Positions 44,910-53,489 of a stretch of DNA of 64,000 nucleotides are shown piece after piece; within the stretch, counting starts at the first letter, position 1; every line of letters begins with the position of its first letter. The notes beneath the pieces are model-generated. The model was given only the letters and a program-made list of their open reading frames with translations. It ran no database searches and was not told where the DNA came from. Location: contig NZ_CP012670.1 in assembly GCF_004135735.1 (NCBI RefSeq), forward strand, positions 6,650,501 through 6,714,500, given 5' to 3'. The position numbers were made by a program, and so were the translations under genes. This DNA comes from Sorangium cellulosum. GTDB taxonomy: Bacteria; Myxococcota_A; Polyangia; Polyangiales; Polyangiaceae.

Positions 44910-46376
44910 ATGACCGACGTTGTTGGAAAGCTCTGGGGGTTCTGCCACACCCTCCGCCACGATGGCATCGATTACGGGGACTACATCGAGCAGATCACGT
45001 ACCTGCTCTTCCTGAAGATGGCCGACGAGCGGGGCATCGACCTCTCGCGCGTCGAGCACAGGACCGCCCGCGGGAAGGTCGAGGTGACGGACTGCTCCTG
45101 GCCCGCGCTCCGCGCGGCGAGCGGGCAGGCCCTGCTCGACCGCCACGCCGAGATCCTCCGCCGCCTCGGCGAGGCGCCCGGCGTCCTCGGGGAGATCTAC
45201 GCGGGCTCGCAGCAGCGCTTCAAGAGCCCCCTGAACCTCAGGAAGCTCATCGACCTCATCGACGACGTGTCGTGGACGCGCCTCGGCGTGGACGTCAAGG
45301 CCGCCGCGTACGAGGGGCTCCTGGAGAAGGCCGCCGCCGAGGGCAAGAAGGGCGCGGGGCAGTACTTCACGCCGCGCGCCCTGATCCGGTCGATCGTGCG
45401 GTGCATGCGGCCCGATCCGCGGAAGAAGCGGGGGTTCACGCTCTGCGATCCGGCGTGCGGAACGGGGGGCTTCCTGGTCGCCGCCTACGAGTGGCTCGCG
45501 GCCGAGGCGAACGGCGCGCTCGGCCGCGACGTGGCGAGGCGCGTCAAGGCCGAGGTGTTCCACGGCACGGAGCTCGTCGCCCGGCCCCGCCGGCTCGCGC
45601 TCATGAACCTGGTCCTCCACGGCATCGAGCCGAAGATCGCCCTCGGCGACGCCATCTACGACCCCCCGACGGGCGCGCGGTTCGACGTGATCCTGACGAA
45701 CCCGCCGTTCGGCACCCGGGGGGCGAGGCAGGCGCCGGCGCGCGACGACTTCGCGATCGCGACCTCGAACAAGCAGCTCAACTTCCTCCAGCACGTGATG
45801 ACGCTCCTCAAGCCGGGCGGCCGGGCCGCCGTGGTGCTCCCGGACAACTGCCTCTTCGCGGACCAGGCGGGCGAGGTGCTCCGGGTCCTGACCGAGGGGT
45901 GCGATCTGCACACGGTGCTGCGCCTGCCGCGCGGGACGTTCACCCCGTACTGCCCGGGCGTGAAGGCGAACGTCGTCTTCTTCACGAAGGGCGCCGCGAC
46001 GGAGGAGGTCTGGATCTACGACGCGCGCACGAACGTGCCGTCGATCACCAAGAAGGGCCGGCCGCTGTCGCCGGCGCACTTCGAGGAGTTCGAGCGGTGC
46101 TACGGCGACGACCCCGACGGGCGGGCGAGGCGCGACGCGGGGAGCTCCACGGACGGCCGCTTTCGCCGCTTCACCCGCGCCGAGGTCGAGGCGCGCGGGT
46201 TCAAGCTCGACGGGCTCAGGTGGCTCAGGGAGGAGTCGCTCGACGACATCGACGATCTGCCCGAGCCGGAGGAGCTGGCGACCGACGCGATCCAGGAGCT
46301 CGAGGGGGCGATCGCCGCGCTCTCCCGGGTGCTCGTGCTGCTCGACGGCGGGGCGCCGAAGGCGGCGGAGGAATGA
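44910..46376 (+). CDS. hsdM: Type I restriction-modification DNA methyltransferase subunit
   Basis: 488-residue N6-adenine methyltransferase. The N-terminal helical HsdM domain (VVGKLWGFCHTLRHDGIDYGDYIEQITYLLFLKMAD) is followed by GAGQYFTPRALI, SAM-binding motif I CDPACGTGGFL and catalytic motif IV ILTNPPFGTRG. The length and order match group I HsdM. Its stop overlaps the hsdS start in ATGA. Divergent from the lipoprotein/DUF4159 operon across 140 bases. No restriction subunit gene is present downstream or upstream. Confidence 0.96.
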   Translation: MTDVVGKLWGFCHTLRHDGIDYGDYIEQITYLLFLKMADERGIDLSRVEHRTARGKVEVTDCSWPALRAASGQALLDRHAEILRRLGEAPGVLGEIYAGSQQRFKSPLNLRKLIDLIDDVSWTRLGVDVKAAAYEGLLEKAAAEGKKGAGQYFTPRALIRSIVRCMRPDPRKKRGFTLCDPACGTGGFLVAAYEWLAAEANGALGRDVARRVKAEVFHGTELVARPRRLALMNLVLHGIEPKIALGDAIYDPPTGARFDVILTNPPFGTRGARQAPARDDFAIATSNKQLNFLQHVMTLLKPGGRAAVVLPDNCLFADQAGEVLRVLTEGCDLHTVLRLPRGTFTPYCPGVKANVVFFTKGAATEEVWIYDARTNVPSITKKGRPLSPAHFEEFERCYGDDPDGRARRDAGSSTDGRFRRFTRAEVEARGFKLDGLRWLREESLDDIDDLPEPEELATDAIQELEGAIAALSRVLVLLDGGAPKAAEE

Positions 46377-47704
46377 GCGGGCGCCTGCCCGAGGGGTGGT
46401 GTGAGACGACGCTCGCCGCCCTCTGCTCGCACAGGAGCGGGAGCTCGAAGCTCATCAAGGGGAAGCTCCACGCCGAGGCGCGGCCCGGGCGCTACCAGGC
46501 GTTCAGCGCCTCCGGCCCCGACGTGTGGCGCGACACCTGGGAGCACGAGGGCGAGGCGATCGTCGTCTCGGCCGTCGGCGCCCGGTGCGGGAAGGCGTTC
46601 AAGGCGCGCGGGCGGTGGTCGGCGATCGCGAACACCCACGTGGTCTGGCCGGACACGCGGGTCCTCGACCTCGATTACCTCTTCCTCCACCTCGACGACG
46701 AGGGCTTCTGGGCGAAGGGCGGCACGGCGCAGCCGTTCGTGAAGGTGCGCGAGACGTTCGCGCGCCCCTTCCCGCTGCCCCCGCTCGCCGAGCAGCGCCG
46801 CATCGTCGCGAAGGCCCTGGCCGCGCTCGCCGAGGTCGGCGCGGCCAGGGCCGGGCTGGCCAGGGCGGCGCGCATCCTCAGGCGGTTCCGGCAGGCCGTG
46901 CGGGCGGCGGCGTGCTCGGGCAAGCTGACGGAGGCCTGGCGCGCGTCGGGCCCCGCCCCGGAGGCCGCCACGACGGCCGAGGAGCTCTGGGGCTCGCTGC
47001 GCGCGGCCTCCCGGGCAGACCGCGACGCCCTGGAGCGCGACGTGCCCGCGTCGTGGGCCGTCTGTCCGTTCGGCGCGCTGGTGGACAACCACGATGGCCG
47101 CCGCGTCCCCGTGAAGTCCGCCGTTCGGCGCCGGCGAAAGGGGCCGTATCCGTACTACGGGGCTTCGGGCATCATCGACTCGATCGACGATTACCTGTTC
47201 GACGGCGACTACCTGCTCGTGGCCGAGGACGGCGCGAACCTCCTGTCCAGGAGCACCGCGGTCGCCTTCCCTGCGAGCGGCAGGTTCTGGGTGAACAACC
47301 ACGCTCACGTCGTCCAGCCGAAGGCCGGCGTGGTCCTCGGGTACCTCGAGCTCTCCTTGAACTCGCTCGATCTGCAGCGCCATGTCACCGGCTCCGCGCA
47401 ACCGAAGCTCACCCAGGCGGCGCTGAACGGCATCCCGCTGCCGGTGCCGCCCGAGGAGGAGCAGGCGGAGATCGTCCGCCGCGCGCAGGCGCTCTTCGCG
47501 CTCGCCGCCGCGATCGAGCGGCGCGTGGTCGCCGCCGCGGCCCGGGCCGACAGGCTGCCGAGGGCGATCCTCGCCAGGGCGCTCTCGGGCGAGCTGGTCC
47601 CGACCGAGGCGGCGCTGGCGCGGGCCGAGGGCCGGGGCTACGAGCCGGCGGGGGCGCTCCTCGGCCGCATCCGCGGTGAGCGGGCCGACCCCGAGGCGAG
47701 CTAG
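46373..47704 (+). CDS. hsdS: Type I restriction-modification specificity subunit
   Basis: 443-residue DNA recognition subunit with two target-recognition domains: TRD1 ~residues 1-130 (PEGWCETTLAALC) and TRD2 ~225-365 (VPASWAVCPFGALV). Each is followed by a conserved coiled-coil spacer starting PPLAEQRRIVAKALAAL and PPEEEQAEIVRRAQALF. Two TRDs imply a bipartite asymmetric target. Translationally coupled to hsdM. Its TAG stop shares the four bases CTAG with the stop of the opposing gene. Confidence 0.95.
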   Translation: MSGRLPEGWCETTLAALCSHRSGSSKLIKGKLHAEARPGRYQAFSASGPDVWRDTWEHEGEAIVVSAVGARCGKAFKARGRWSAIANTHVVWPDTRVLDLDYLFLHLDDEGFWAKGGTAQPFVKVRETFARPFPLPPLAEQRRIVAKALAALAEVGAARAGLARAARILRRFRQAVRAAACSGKLTEAWRASGPAPEAATTAEELWGSLRAASRADRDALERDVPASWAVCPFGALVDNHDGRRVPVKSAVRRRRKGPYPYYGASGIIDSIDDYLFDGDYLLVAEDGANLLSRSTAVAFPASGRFWVNNHAHVVQPKAGVVLGYLELSLNSLDLQRHVTGSAQPKLTQAALNGIPLPVPPEEEQAEIVRRAQALFALAAAIERRVVAAAARADRLPRAILARALSGELVPTEAALARAEGRGYEPAGALLGRIRGERADPEAS

Positions 47705-48372
47705 CGCGCCCGCTGCGCGCCCAGCGCCAGCATCGCGTCCCAGAACATCTTCTCGTAAGCCTGGAAGAGCCGCGTCGTGCGGCGGACCGCCCGGGGCTCC
47801 ACGCCGCGGTCCAGCCCGTCCTGCAGGATGGCGATCGCCGTGTCCTCGAACGACGGCAGCGCGGCGAACGCGTCCAGGAACGCCGTGTGCTCCGGCTCGA
47901 AGCCGTGCCGCTCGCGGAGCGCCCGGCTCATCCTCCCGCAGTTGAACCCCCAGGCGGGGAAGTTGATGAGCAGCGCGCACGCGATCTCGGCCGCCGACGC
48001 GTTCGCCGCCGCCCAGGCCATCTGGGCGGCGTAGGCGAACCCCTCCGCGGTGACCTCGTACCGATCCAGGTCGTCGGGCGTCATGCCGAGCTTCCGGCCC
48101 ATGGCCGCGATGCCGCCGGGCGCCGCGAGCTCGCCCAGGAGGACGCCGCTCCAGAAGTCGCGAAAGGGCGTGTCCGCGAAGCGCTGGAGCATCGTCGCCA
48201 TCGAGCGCAGATCGCTGAGCGCCACGTGATGCTGGTGCCCGGGAAAGGCCCTCAGCCCCTCGAGCGTCACGTCGCCCCGCGCGATGGCGTCCGGGTACGG
48301 GTGGTCCCTCAGCCGATCATCGATGTTGCGGAGCTCCTCGCGAATGTCCTTCACCAGCGCGGCCGCCTTCAT
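47701..48372 (-). CDS. TenA/PqqC-like heme-oxygenase-fold protein
   Basis: 223-residue all-helical cytoplasmic protein. Pattern of TenA/THI-4/PqqC relatives: EGLRAFPGHQHHVALSDLRSM near the N-terminus, FRDFWSGVLLGELAAPGG, and the C-terminal EPRAVRRTTRLFQAYEKMFWDAML with the Tyr/Glu region of this fold. Relatives include thiaminase II and oxidases. The Glu and Cys of thiaminase II could not be assigned, so activity is unknown. Start at 48372 is decided by GGAGGAGGAGG upstream; a longer frame to 48468 lacks one. Convergent with hsdS, sharing its stop bases. Confidence 0.7.
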   Translation of the reverse strand: MKAAALVKDIREELRNIDDRLRDHPYPDAIARGDVTLEGLRAFPGHQHHVALSDLRSMATMLQRFADTPFRDFWSGVLLGELAAPGGIAAMGRKLGMTPDDLDRYEVTAEGFAYAAQMAWAAANASAAEIACALLINFPAWGFNCGRMSRALRERHGFEPEHTAFLDAFAALPSFEDTAIAILQDGLDRGVEPRAVRRTTRLFQAYEKMFWDAMLALGAQRAR

Positions 48373-48667
48373 GGATACCTCCTCCTCCGGGTGCGGCATC
48401 CATCCTACCGGCGGATCACGGGAGGATGGCGAGGTAGGAAGCAGTGGCCGGCCAAACAACACCCACACAGCAAATTTTCAACAAGGATGGATTCAGACGA
48501 ACTGCGGCCCGGGGGTCGACGAGTTCTGGTAAAAGCACAAGGCCGCACCGGGCGCGGATCACGCCCCGGCGCGGACATCAAGTTCACTCAGGACGGCCGG
48601 CGAACGAGCTGCGCCGCGGCAGCGAGCGAGCTCGGGCGAACGGGCCCATCACCGATCGAGCTTTGAT

Positions 48668-49705
48668 ATGATCTTCCTTTGTGAAAGCGCACGTTTCACC
48701 CTGACCTGCCTCTCCTGCCTGGCCCTCGCGACCGCGACGACCGTCGCGGCGACGGGCTGCTCGGACGACGCGGATGGCGTGTCGACCACGGAAGGGGCCG
48801 GCGGCGGCGGGGCCGGCGGCGCCACGAGCGTGAGCTCGGGCGCGGGGACCACCACGACCACGGGCGCCGGCACCACCACCACCACCACCACCACCACCAC
48901 CACCACGGGCGCCGGCACCACCACCACGGGCGCCGGCACCACCACCACCGGCACCACCACCGCCAGCAGCACCAGCGCCACCACCGGCACGGGCGAGCCG
49001 GCGACCAGCAGCAGCAGCACGACCACCACCGGCGTGGGCGGCGGGACGCCGACCGGCGCGTGCCCGGCCAGCGCGACGTTCTGCTCCGGGTTCGAGGGAG
49101 AAGGGCTCCCCGACGGCGCGACGTACCGCCCCTCGTACCAGCAGGCCGACGCGCTGAAGAACATGGAGATCGACTCGTCGATCTTCTTCGCCGGCTCGCG
49201 CTCGCTGCACGTGAAGCCCGGCGGCAGCGGGTACGACTGGAGGATGCTCTCCGTCGACACGCCCGGGCCGACGTTCTGGGTCCGGCTCTACGTGCGCAGC
49301 AGCGTGGATATCGGCCAGGCCGAGCACAACGCGTACTTCCAGGCCATGACCGGCACCGGCGAGCCGAACGAGGGCCACAACGTCGAGGTCGCCGAGCAGT
49401 ACTGCCAGATCGTCCTGAACCTGCACGACGCGGTCGTCCTGTCCGAGGGCGGCAGCACGGCGTGCGGCAGCGGCGGCGTGTCCCTCCCGAAGGACACGTG
49501 GCACTGCATGGAGGCCTATTTCGACGGCACCAAGGGCGATGTCCAGGTCTACGCCAACGGCGACAAGATCATCGACAAGACCGGCTGGGAAAAGCTCGAC
49601 TTCAAGAGCTTCAGCTTCGGCTACCTCGGCTTCCACGGCCCCGCGCGGTCGATGTGGTACGACGACGTGGCCGTCGCGCCGGAGCGGATCGGCTGCGCCC
49701 CCTGA
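48668..49705 (+). CDS. Secreted lipoprotein with poly-Thr linker and concanavalin-like domain
   Basis: 345-residue exported lipoprotein. Signal peptide ends in lipobox AATGC (Cys31); the N-terminus contains a Glu, which is unusual, and no ribosome site is evident, so the start is uncertain. Residues ~45-125 are a Thr/Gly/Ala linker with runs of up to 12 Thr. Residues ~130-345 are one beta-rich domain (CSGFEGEGLPDGATY, FFAGSRSLHVKPGGSG, TFWVRLYVRSS, WHCMEAYFDGTKGDVQVYANGDKI, FSFGYLGFHGPARSMWYDDV), a jelly-roll typical of carbohydrate-binding or lyase-like modules. Glycan binding is inferred. Confidence 0.85.
   Translation: MIFLCESARFTLTCLSCLALATATTVAATGCSDDADGVSTTEGAGGGGAGGATSVSSGAGTTTTTGAGTTTTTTTTTTTTGAGTTTTGAGTTTTGTTTASSTSATTGTGEPATSSSSTTTTGVGGGTPTGACPASATFCSGFEGEGLPDGATYRPSYQQADALKNMEIDSSIFFAGSRSLHVKPGGSGYDWRMLSVDTPGPTFWVRLYVRSSVDIGQAEHNAYFQAMTGTGEPNEGHNVEVAEQYCQIVLNLHDAVVLSEGGSTACGSGGVSLPKDTWHCMEAYFDGTKGDVQVYANGDKIIDKTGWEKLDFKSFSFGYLGFHGPARSMWYDDVAVAPERIGCAP
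48872..48906 (+). repeat. (ACC)11 trinucleotide run encoding poly-Thr
   Basis: Eleven ACC triplets (48872-48904) followed by ACG, within a longer ACC/GGC-rich stretch to about 49035. All Thr codons in the run are ACC. Confidence 0.85.
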
Positions 49706-49824
49706 GGCGAGCGAGCGCCGGCGCGTCGAGGGCCCGCTTGCCCTCGCGCGCCGCCGGCACCATGGTCGAGGTGGCCGGGCGCGCCGCCGAGGCGCGGGCC
49801 GCCCGCCGGCGGCGATGAACTGGG

Positions 49825-50058
49825 ATGATCGATGCGATGGCGTACTTCGTTTTCCGGAATTTCCCCGACAATACCCCCATCCCCGACGACTGCTATGGCT
49901 GCGACGGTACGCCGGACTGGGCGGCGCTGCTGGAGTGGATATGCCCCGAGCTCTCGCGCGACGAGGCGGAACGGCTCGCGGCGATCGGCGAGGCGAGCGG
50001 GCGCGGGCCGAACCTCGCGGGCCTGAAGCGGCTCGTCGAGGAGCACGCGAGGCCGTAG
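49825..50058 (+). CDS. Small acidic hypothetical protein, 77 aa
   Basis: Not recognised. A compact acidic protein with a CYGC pair (DDCYGCDGTPDWAALLEWICPEL) and a helical C-terminus (RDEAERLAAIGEASGRGPNLAGLKRLVEEH). The two Cys might bind a metal with the later Cys. Start uncertain: ATG at 49825 or 49837. It ends 107 bases before the phospholipase D gene, same strand. Codon pattern is as expected for this genome, which supports a real gene. Confidence 0.55.
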   Translation: MIDAMAYFVFRNFPDNTPIPDDCYGCDGTPDWAALLEWICPELSRDEAERLAAIGEASGRGPNLAGLKRLVEEHARP

Positions 50059-50165
50059 ACCGCACGATCCGCGCGGCGCCGGCCGGATCGGTCCGGCGCT
50101 CCCGTGACGCCCTGGCCGGACGCCCGGGTCGTCGTTGTCGTCGTCGTGGTCGCTGAGGAGGGGCG

Positions 50166-51827
50166 ATGGGCAGGATCCTCGATCCCCGACGTCACACCTG
50201 GTGCGTCACCCCGGTGGAGGACATGGGCCTCCTGGTCGACGCCGACGAGTATTATCCGGAGTTCTACCGGGTCGCGAGCAAGGCGCGCCGGGTCCTCCTC
50301 CTCGCCGGGTGGCAGTTCGACAGCGACGTCGCCCTGCTCCGGGGCGGCAGGGAAGAGCGGGTCTCGACGCCGATCACGCTGCTCAAGTTCCTGGACGACC
50401 TCTGCGAGAAGCGCCCCGATCTCCAGATCTACATCCTCGCGTGGGATTTCCACCTGGTGTTCGCGCTCGAGCGCGAGTGGCTGCAGCAGCTCGTGTTCCA
50501 GTGGACGAACCATCGCCTGCACTTCCTGTTCGACTCGAGCCATGTCGAGCGCGCCTCGCACCACCAGAAGTTCGTGGTCGCGGACGGCGAGCTGTCGTTC
50601 CTCGGCGGGCTCGACCTCTGCGACCACCGCTGGGACGACCGCCGCCACGCGAACAAGAACCCGCTGCGCGTCAGCCGCGGCGCGCCGCACAAGCCGTTTC
50701 ACGACGTTCAGGCCTACCTCCGCGGCCGCGAGGTCGCCCGGGCGCTGACCGAGCTCTTCCTCGATCGCTGGCGGCGGGCCGGCGGCGCGCCCATCGTGTT
50801 GCCCGACCTCGAGGGGGCCGAGCGCACGTTCGCCGGGGACCGGCCCGAGGGCGGCATCCCCGTCCCCGCCCGCGAGGTCACGCTGAGCCGCACCGATCCG
50901 CGCGGCGCGCCGACCGGCGCCGCGCCCGTCACGGAGATCCGCGACCTCTTCGTCGACGCCATCGGCGCCGCCGAGCGCTTCATCTACATCGAGACGCAGT
51001 ATTTCACCTCTCACGTCGTCGCCGACGCGCTCGAGCGGCGGATGCGCGCCGAGGGGCGGCCGGTCCTCGATATCGTGCTCCTCTTGAACATGGAGGCGGA
51101 GACCGTGAAGGAGCAGATCGCCGTCGGCCTCTCCCAGGCCAAGGTGCTCGGCAGGCTGCGCGCGGCGGCGGCCGAGACCGGCCATCACCTCGGCGTCTAT
51201 TACACCCTGCCGGACTGCGGCGAGGACGAGACGGCCGAGCGCGCCACCTACATCCACTCGAAGGTGATGATCGTCGACGATCGCTTCCTCACGGTGGGCT
51301 CTGCCAACCTCACGAACCGCAGCCTCTCGATCGACACGGAGCTCAACGCCTCGGTCGAGACCGACGATCCCGGCGACGCGCTGGGCCGCGGGATCCGGAG
51401 GGCGCGCGCGTCGCTCCTCGGCGAGCACCTGGGAGGGCCCGACTTCGACCGGACGGAGGACCTCGTGGCCCACCTCGACGCGCTGGCGAGCCCCCCGGTC
51501 GGCCCGCGTCCGCCCGGCACATCGTGCCGGCTCCGGCGCCACCCCTCGCCCACGGAGGACGAGCGCGCCCTGCTCGAGGTCATCGACCCACACCAGCTCC
51601 CGTTCGACCCCGCCGCGGTGGAGGACATCGACAGACGCCAGGGCTCGCTCTTCGTGGGCGGGCTCGGCGCGCTCTTTCGCCACCTCGTCGGCCTCGACGC
51701 CCAGGCCGCCGAGCGCGAGAGCGAGAGCGAGAGCGAGCGGGACAACGAGCGCAACGAGCGCAACGAGCGCAACGAGCGCAACGAGCACAACGAGCGCAAC
51801 GAGCGCAACGAGCGCGAGACGAAGTAG
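50166..51827 (+). CDS. Phospholipase D / cardiolipin-synthase superfamily protein
   Basis: 553-residue protein with two HKD half-sites: ERASHHQKFVVADGELSFLGGLDLCD (~residue 135) and ATYIHSKVMIVDDRFLTVGSANLTNRS (~residue 365). Start fixed by GAGGAGGGG just upstream. No signal peptide or N-terminal membrane helix, unlike most cardiolipin synthases, so it resembles soluble eukaryote-like PLDs acting on phospholipid head groups. Residues ~505-553 are low complexity: Glu/Ser repeats then eight NER/NEH triplets. No immunity or export gene is apparent nearby. Confidence 0.9.
   Translation: MGRILDPRRHTWCVTPVEDMGLLVDADEYYPEFYRVASKARRVLLLAGWQFDSDVALLRGGREERVSTPITLLKFLDDLCEKRPDLQIYILAWDFHLVFALEREWLQQLVFQWTNHRLHFLFDSSHVERASHHQKFVVADGELSFLGGLDLCDHRWDDRRHANKNPLRVSRGAPHKPFHDVQAYLRGREVARALTELFLDRWRRAGGAPIVLPDLEGAERTFAGDRPEGGIPVPAREVTLSRTDPRGAPTGAAPVTEIRDLFVDAIGAAERFIYIETQYFTSHVVADALERRMRAEGRPVLDIVLLLNMEAETVKEQIAVGLSQAKVLGRLRAAAAETGHHLGVYYTLPDCGEDETAERATYIHSKVMIVDDRFLTVGSANLTNRSLSIDTELNASVETDDPGDALGRGIRRARASLLGEHLGGPDFDRTEDLVAHLDALASPPVGPRPPGTSCRLRRHPSPTEDERALLEVIDPHQLPFDPAAVEDIDRRQGSLFVGGLGALFRHLVGLDAQAAERESESESERDNERNERNERNERNEHNERNERNERETK
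51744..51815 (+). repeat. 9-bp tandem repeat (8 units) at the 3' end of the PLD gene
   Basis: Eight units of AACGAGCGC (fifth unit AACGAGCAC) encode Asn-Glu-Arg triplets (one Asn-Glu-His). The reverse strand reads Ser-Leu-Arg repeats, an antisense shadow. Confidence 0.9.
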
Positions 51828-51932
51828 CGAGTGACATCGCGCCCGCCCGAGGCCCAGCTTGCTCGCCGGCGGCGGCACATGGTAAAAGGGCGGGCTGCGA
51901 ACGCCCTTTCAGCGTTTCAGGCGACGAGGAGT

Positions 51933-53240
51933 ATGCAAGAGGCAGAGATCAAGATCGGGGGTATTTCGGTCCGCGACCTCGCGGAGCAGTACGGGACGCC
52001 GCTCTATGTCTACGACGCCGAGCGCATCCGGGATAACTTCCGTCGCCTGAGCAGCGCCTTGCGCGGCCACTACCCGGAAGTGTCGGTCTATTACGCCATC
52101 AAGGCGTGCAACAACCTGGAGATAGCGAAGCTCCTCGTCGAGCAGGGCGCGGGCGTCGACGCCGCGAGCCCGAACGAGATCCGCCTGGCCCAGGCGCTAG
52201 GGCTCTCGGGCGAGCGGATCATCTACACGGGCAACAGCCTCTCGGACGACGACCTGGCCGCCGGGCTGCGCGCCGGCGTCATCTTCAACGTCGATGACCA
52301 CGGAGTCCTGAAGCGCCTGTTCGCGCTCGGGCGGCCGCGCTGCATGTCCTTCCGGATCAACCCGAGCAGCGAGGACATCGCCACGCCCGATCTGACGCCG
52401 TTCGCGGGCCCGTCCGCGAAGTTCGGCATCCACCCTCGCTTCGTGGAGGAGGCGTACCGCACGGCGCTGGAGAACGGGGTCGAGCGGCTCGGGGTGCACA
52501 TGATGCCTCACTCGCAGGCGAGCAAGCCGGAGAGCTTCGCCCACGTGACCGGGAAGCTGATCGACCTGATCGGCCCGGTCGCCCGGAAGCTCGGCTTCCA
52601 GCTCGAGTTCATGGACATCGGCGGAGGGCTCGGCATCCCCTACCGGAGGGAGCTGCCGCCGCTCGACGTGGACGCCGTCGCCCGCGAGGTCGCCGCGGTG
52701 GTCCGCCGGAAGTGCGCGGAGCACGGCCTCAAGGCGCCCCGCCTCGTCATGGAGCCGGGGCGGTACTTCGTCGGCGACGCGGGCTACGTGCTCGGGCGGG
52801 TGATCTCGATCAAGCAGGGATTCAGGACGATCCTCGGGACGGACATCTCGATGAACACGATGGCGCGCCCGGTGATGTACGGCGCGTACCACGAGGTGCG
52901 GATCAACGGCCGCGGCGGCGAGACCGCGCCGATGGCGATGACCGGCCAGGTCTGCGAGAACACCGATATGTGGATCAGCGAGCGCGAGTTCCCCGCGGAG
53001 GTCGCCGAGGGGGACGTGGTCGTCCTCATGGACGCCGGCGCGTACGGTCATGTGATGAGCTACGACTACAACGGTCGGCTGCGGCCCGCCGAGGTGCTCG
53101 TCGACGGCGGGCAGAGCCGGCTCATCCGGCGGCGCGACACCTTCGAGGACCTGGTGTCGCGGATGTGCCTCTCCGAGGACATCCAGAAGCGCCTGCGCGA
53201 GGCCGCGGGCGAGGCGTCGGGCCAGGCCGCCGGCGGCTGA
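51933..53240 (+). CDS. lysA: Diaminopimelate decarboxylase-like PLP enzyme (fold III)
   Basis: 435-residue alanine-racemase-fold decarboxylase. PLP lysine in VYYAIKACNN; PLP-phosphate Gly loop in FMDIGGGLGIPY; EPGRYFVGDAGYVLG supplies substrate contacts; CENTDMW is where LysA has CESxD; GAYGHVMSYDYNGRLRPAEVLVDG matches LysA closely. In place of the usual HIGS-type segment it has HMMPHSQ, so the substrate could differ from meso-diaminopimelate. Start at 51933 (MQEAEIKIGG) gives the LysA-like N-terminus; GAGGAG lies only one base before it, and an ATG at 51879 is the alternative. No lysine-pathway neighbours. Confidence 0.87.
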   Translation: MQEAEIKIGGISVRDLAEQYGTPLYVYDAERIRDNFRRLSSALRGHYPEVSVYYAIKACNNLEIAKLLVEQGAGVDAASPNEIRLAQALGLSGERIIYTGNSLSDDDLAAGLRAGVIFNVDDHGVLKRLFALGRPRCMSFRINPSSEDIATPDLTPFAGPSAKFGIHPRFVEEAYRTALENGVERLGVHMMPHSQASKPESFAHVTGKLIDLIGPVARKLGFQLEFMDIGGGLGIPYRRELPPLDVDAVAREVAAVVRRKCAEHGLKAPRLVMEPGRYFVGDAGYVLGRVISIKQGFRTILGTDISMNTMARPVMYGAYHEVRINGRGGETAPMAMTGQVCENTDMWISEREFPAEVAEGDVVVLMDAGAYGHVMSYDYNGRLRPAEVLVDGGQSRLIRRRDTFEDLVSRMCLSEDIQKRLREAAGEASGQAAGG

Positions 53241-53292
53241 GCCTGCTGGCTCGCCCCGCCGCGGATGGCCTGATCCGGGCGGCGTCGCCGGT

Positions 53293-53325
53293 GCAACGAA
53301 CGCAACGAACGCAACGAACGCAACG
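53293..53325. repeat. 9-bp tandem repeat, 3.7 units, between genes
   Basis: Units GCAACGAAC at 53293-53301, 53302-53310 and 53311-53319 and a 6-base remainder, in the 249-base gap before the GAF gene. It differs by one base per unit from the repeat in the PLD gene. Confidence 0.85.
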
Positions 53326-53489
53326 GAGGCGCGGAGGCGCGCCGCCCCCGCGGATCGCGGCGCGCTCCGGGTCCGGGGGAGCCCGCGGCGCCCGCGTGCG
53401 GTAAGCTCTGCGCACGGGCGCCGCGCGGCGCCTCGCCGAGGCCGCGGCTCCCCCGGCGGGCCGCGGCCTCCCCTGGCAAGAGCTTCCCC

